Positions 5,915-6,106 of a stretch of 6,106 nucleotides of DNA are shown here, one piece after another. Positions within the stretch are counted from its first letter, which is position 1. Every line of letters starts with the position of its first letter. Under the pieces are notes generated by a model. The model saw only the letters and a list, made by a program, of their open reading frames with translations. It had not been told where the DNA came from and did not search any database. The translations under genes and the position numbers were made by a program. Origin of the DNA: Nitrospira sp. (GTDB taxonomy: Bacteria > Nitrospirota > Nitrospiria > Nitrospirales > Nitrospiraceae); the NCBI GenBank assembly GCA_020697375.1, contig JAJFBJ010000165.1:1-6106 (forward strand). Reading direction: 5' to 3'.

Positions 5915-6106
5915 TCAACGTCCTTCGCGGGCCGTCAATTCTTGGGTCATGACGGCGCAGGCAGCATCATGGGCTTCTGTGAGCCGCGCCAGGGGTTCCT
6001 CTGCCCTCTCCAACTGGGCCAGCCGTCCCAGCGTCTCCAAGTCCCTGCAGTAGTCTGCGGTGGCCAAGGCGCCGAGCTGCGCACTGCTCGATTTCAGCCG
6101 ATGCGC
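5915..6106 (-). CDS. C-terminal Hpt (histidine phosphotransfer) domain, 5' end outside window
   Basis: The last 63 codons of a gene enter from the right edge and stop at TGA 5917-5915. The visible start 'AHRLKSSSAQLGA' is the Hpt signature around the phosphorylated His (codon 6103-6101), followed by helical 'CRDLETLGR' and 'AEEPLARLTEAHDAAC', the usual remaining Hpt helices. Such domains relay phosphate from a receiver to a downstream response regulator. They occur alone or as the C-terminus of hybrid kinases. The rest of the gene is unseen, so I cannot say which, though a hybrid kinase like the one at the left is plausible. It is on the same strand as the receptor operon, 291 nt upstream. 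Confidence 0.85.
   Translation of the reverse strand, partial: AHRLKSSSAQLGALATADYCRDLETLGRLAQLERAEEPLARLTEAHDAACAVMTQELTAREGR

Noticed and set aside
1..6106. tRNA, rRNA, CRISPR array, insertion sequence or attachment site
   Set aside because: No cloverleaf, regularly spaced repeats, transposase motifs or terminal inverted repeats were seen; the only repeats are the two short ones reported.

Overview
The window is about 6.1 kb of GC-moderate DNA from a Gram-negative (diderm) bacterium. Outer-membrane, periplasmic and inner-membrane proteins are all present. Every gene I can support lies on the minus strand, so transcription runs from right to left. The gene set and protein style (COG2984-type binding protein, plug-domain TonB-dependent receptor, large hybrid histidine kinases) would fit Nitrospira or a proteobacterium. 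That taxonomic guess is from family recall only and is weak.

Layout in transcription order: (1) 6106-5915, the last 63 codons of a gene ending in an Hpt phosphotransfer domain, probably the tail of another hybrid kinase. (2) 5914-5624, a noncoding gap with two exact 13-nt direct repeats 40 bp apart. Between them lies an inverted repeat that also matches the core and spacing of a sigma-54 -24/-12 promoter. (3) 5623-3516, a TonB-dependent outer-membrane receptor whose reading frame is broken three times: in the signal peptide, in the plug and in the barrel. (4) 3492-2527, an intact ABC_sub_bind/COG2984 periplasmic binding protein with a signal peptide. (5) 2510 to the left edge, a membrane-bound hybrid sensor histidine kinase (periplasmic sensor, HAMP, HisKA, HATPase, REC1, REC2) with one frameshift inside REC1 and its 3' end outside the window.

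The receptor, binding protein and kinase are separated by only 23 and 16 nt and read as one operon. No ABC permease or ATPase is visible between or beside them. My inference is that the binding protein acts as a ligand-sensing partner for the kinase, while the receptor brings the ligand across the outer membrane. That would make a three-compartment sensing relay rather than a classical ABC importer. The receptor has no room for an N-terminal STN signalling domain, so the kinase would be the transducer. The Hpt tail just upstream suggests a second phosphorelay next door, possibly a tandem copy of the module.

Four single-base frameshifts in two genes, three of them at short G/C runs, suggest either sequencing errors in the source assembly or recent decay. 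Repairing the three in the receptor restores a 702-residue protein ending in the canonical terminal Phe.
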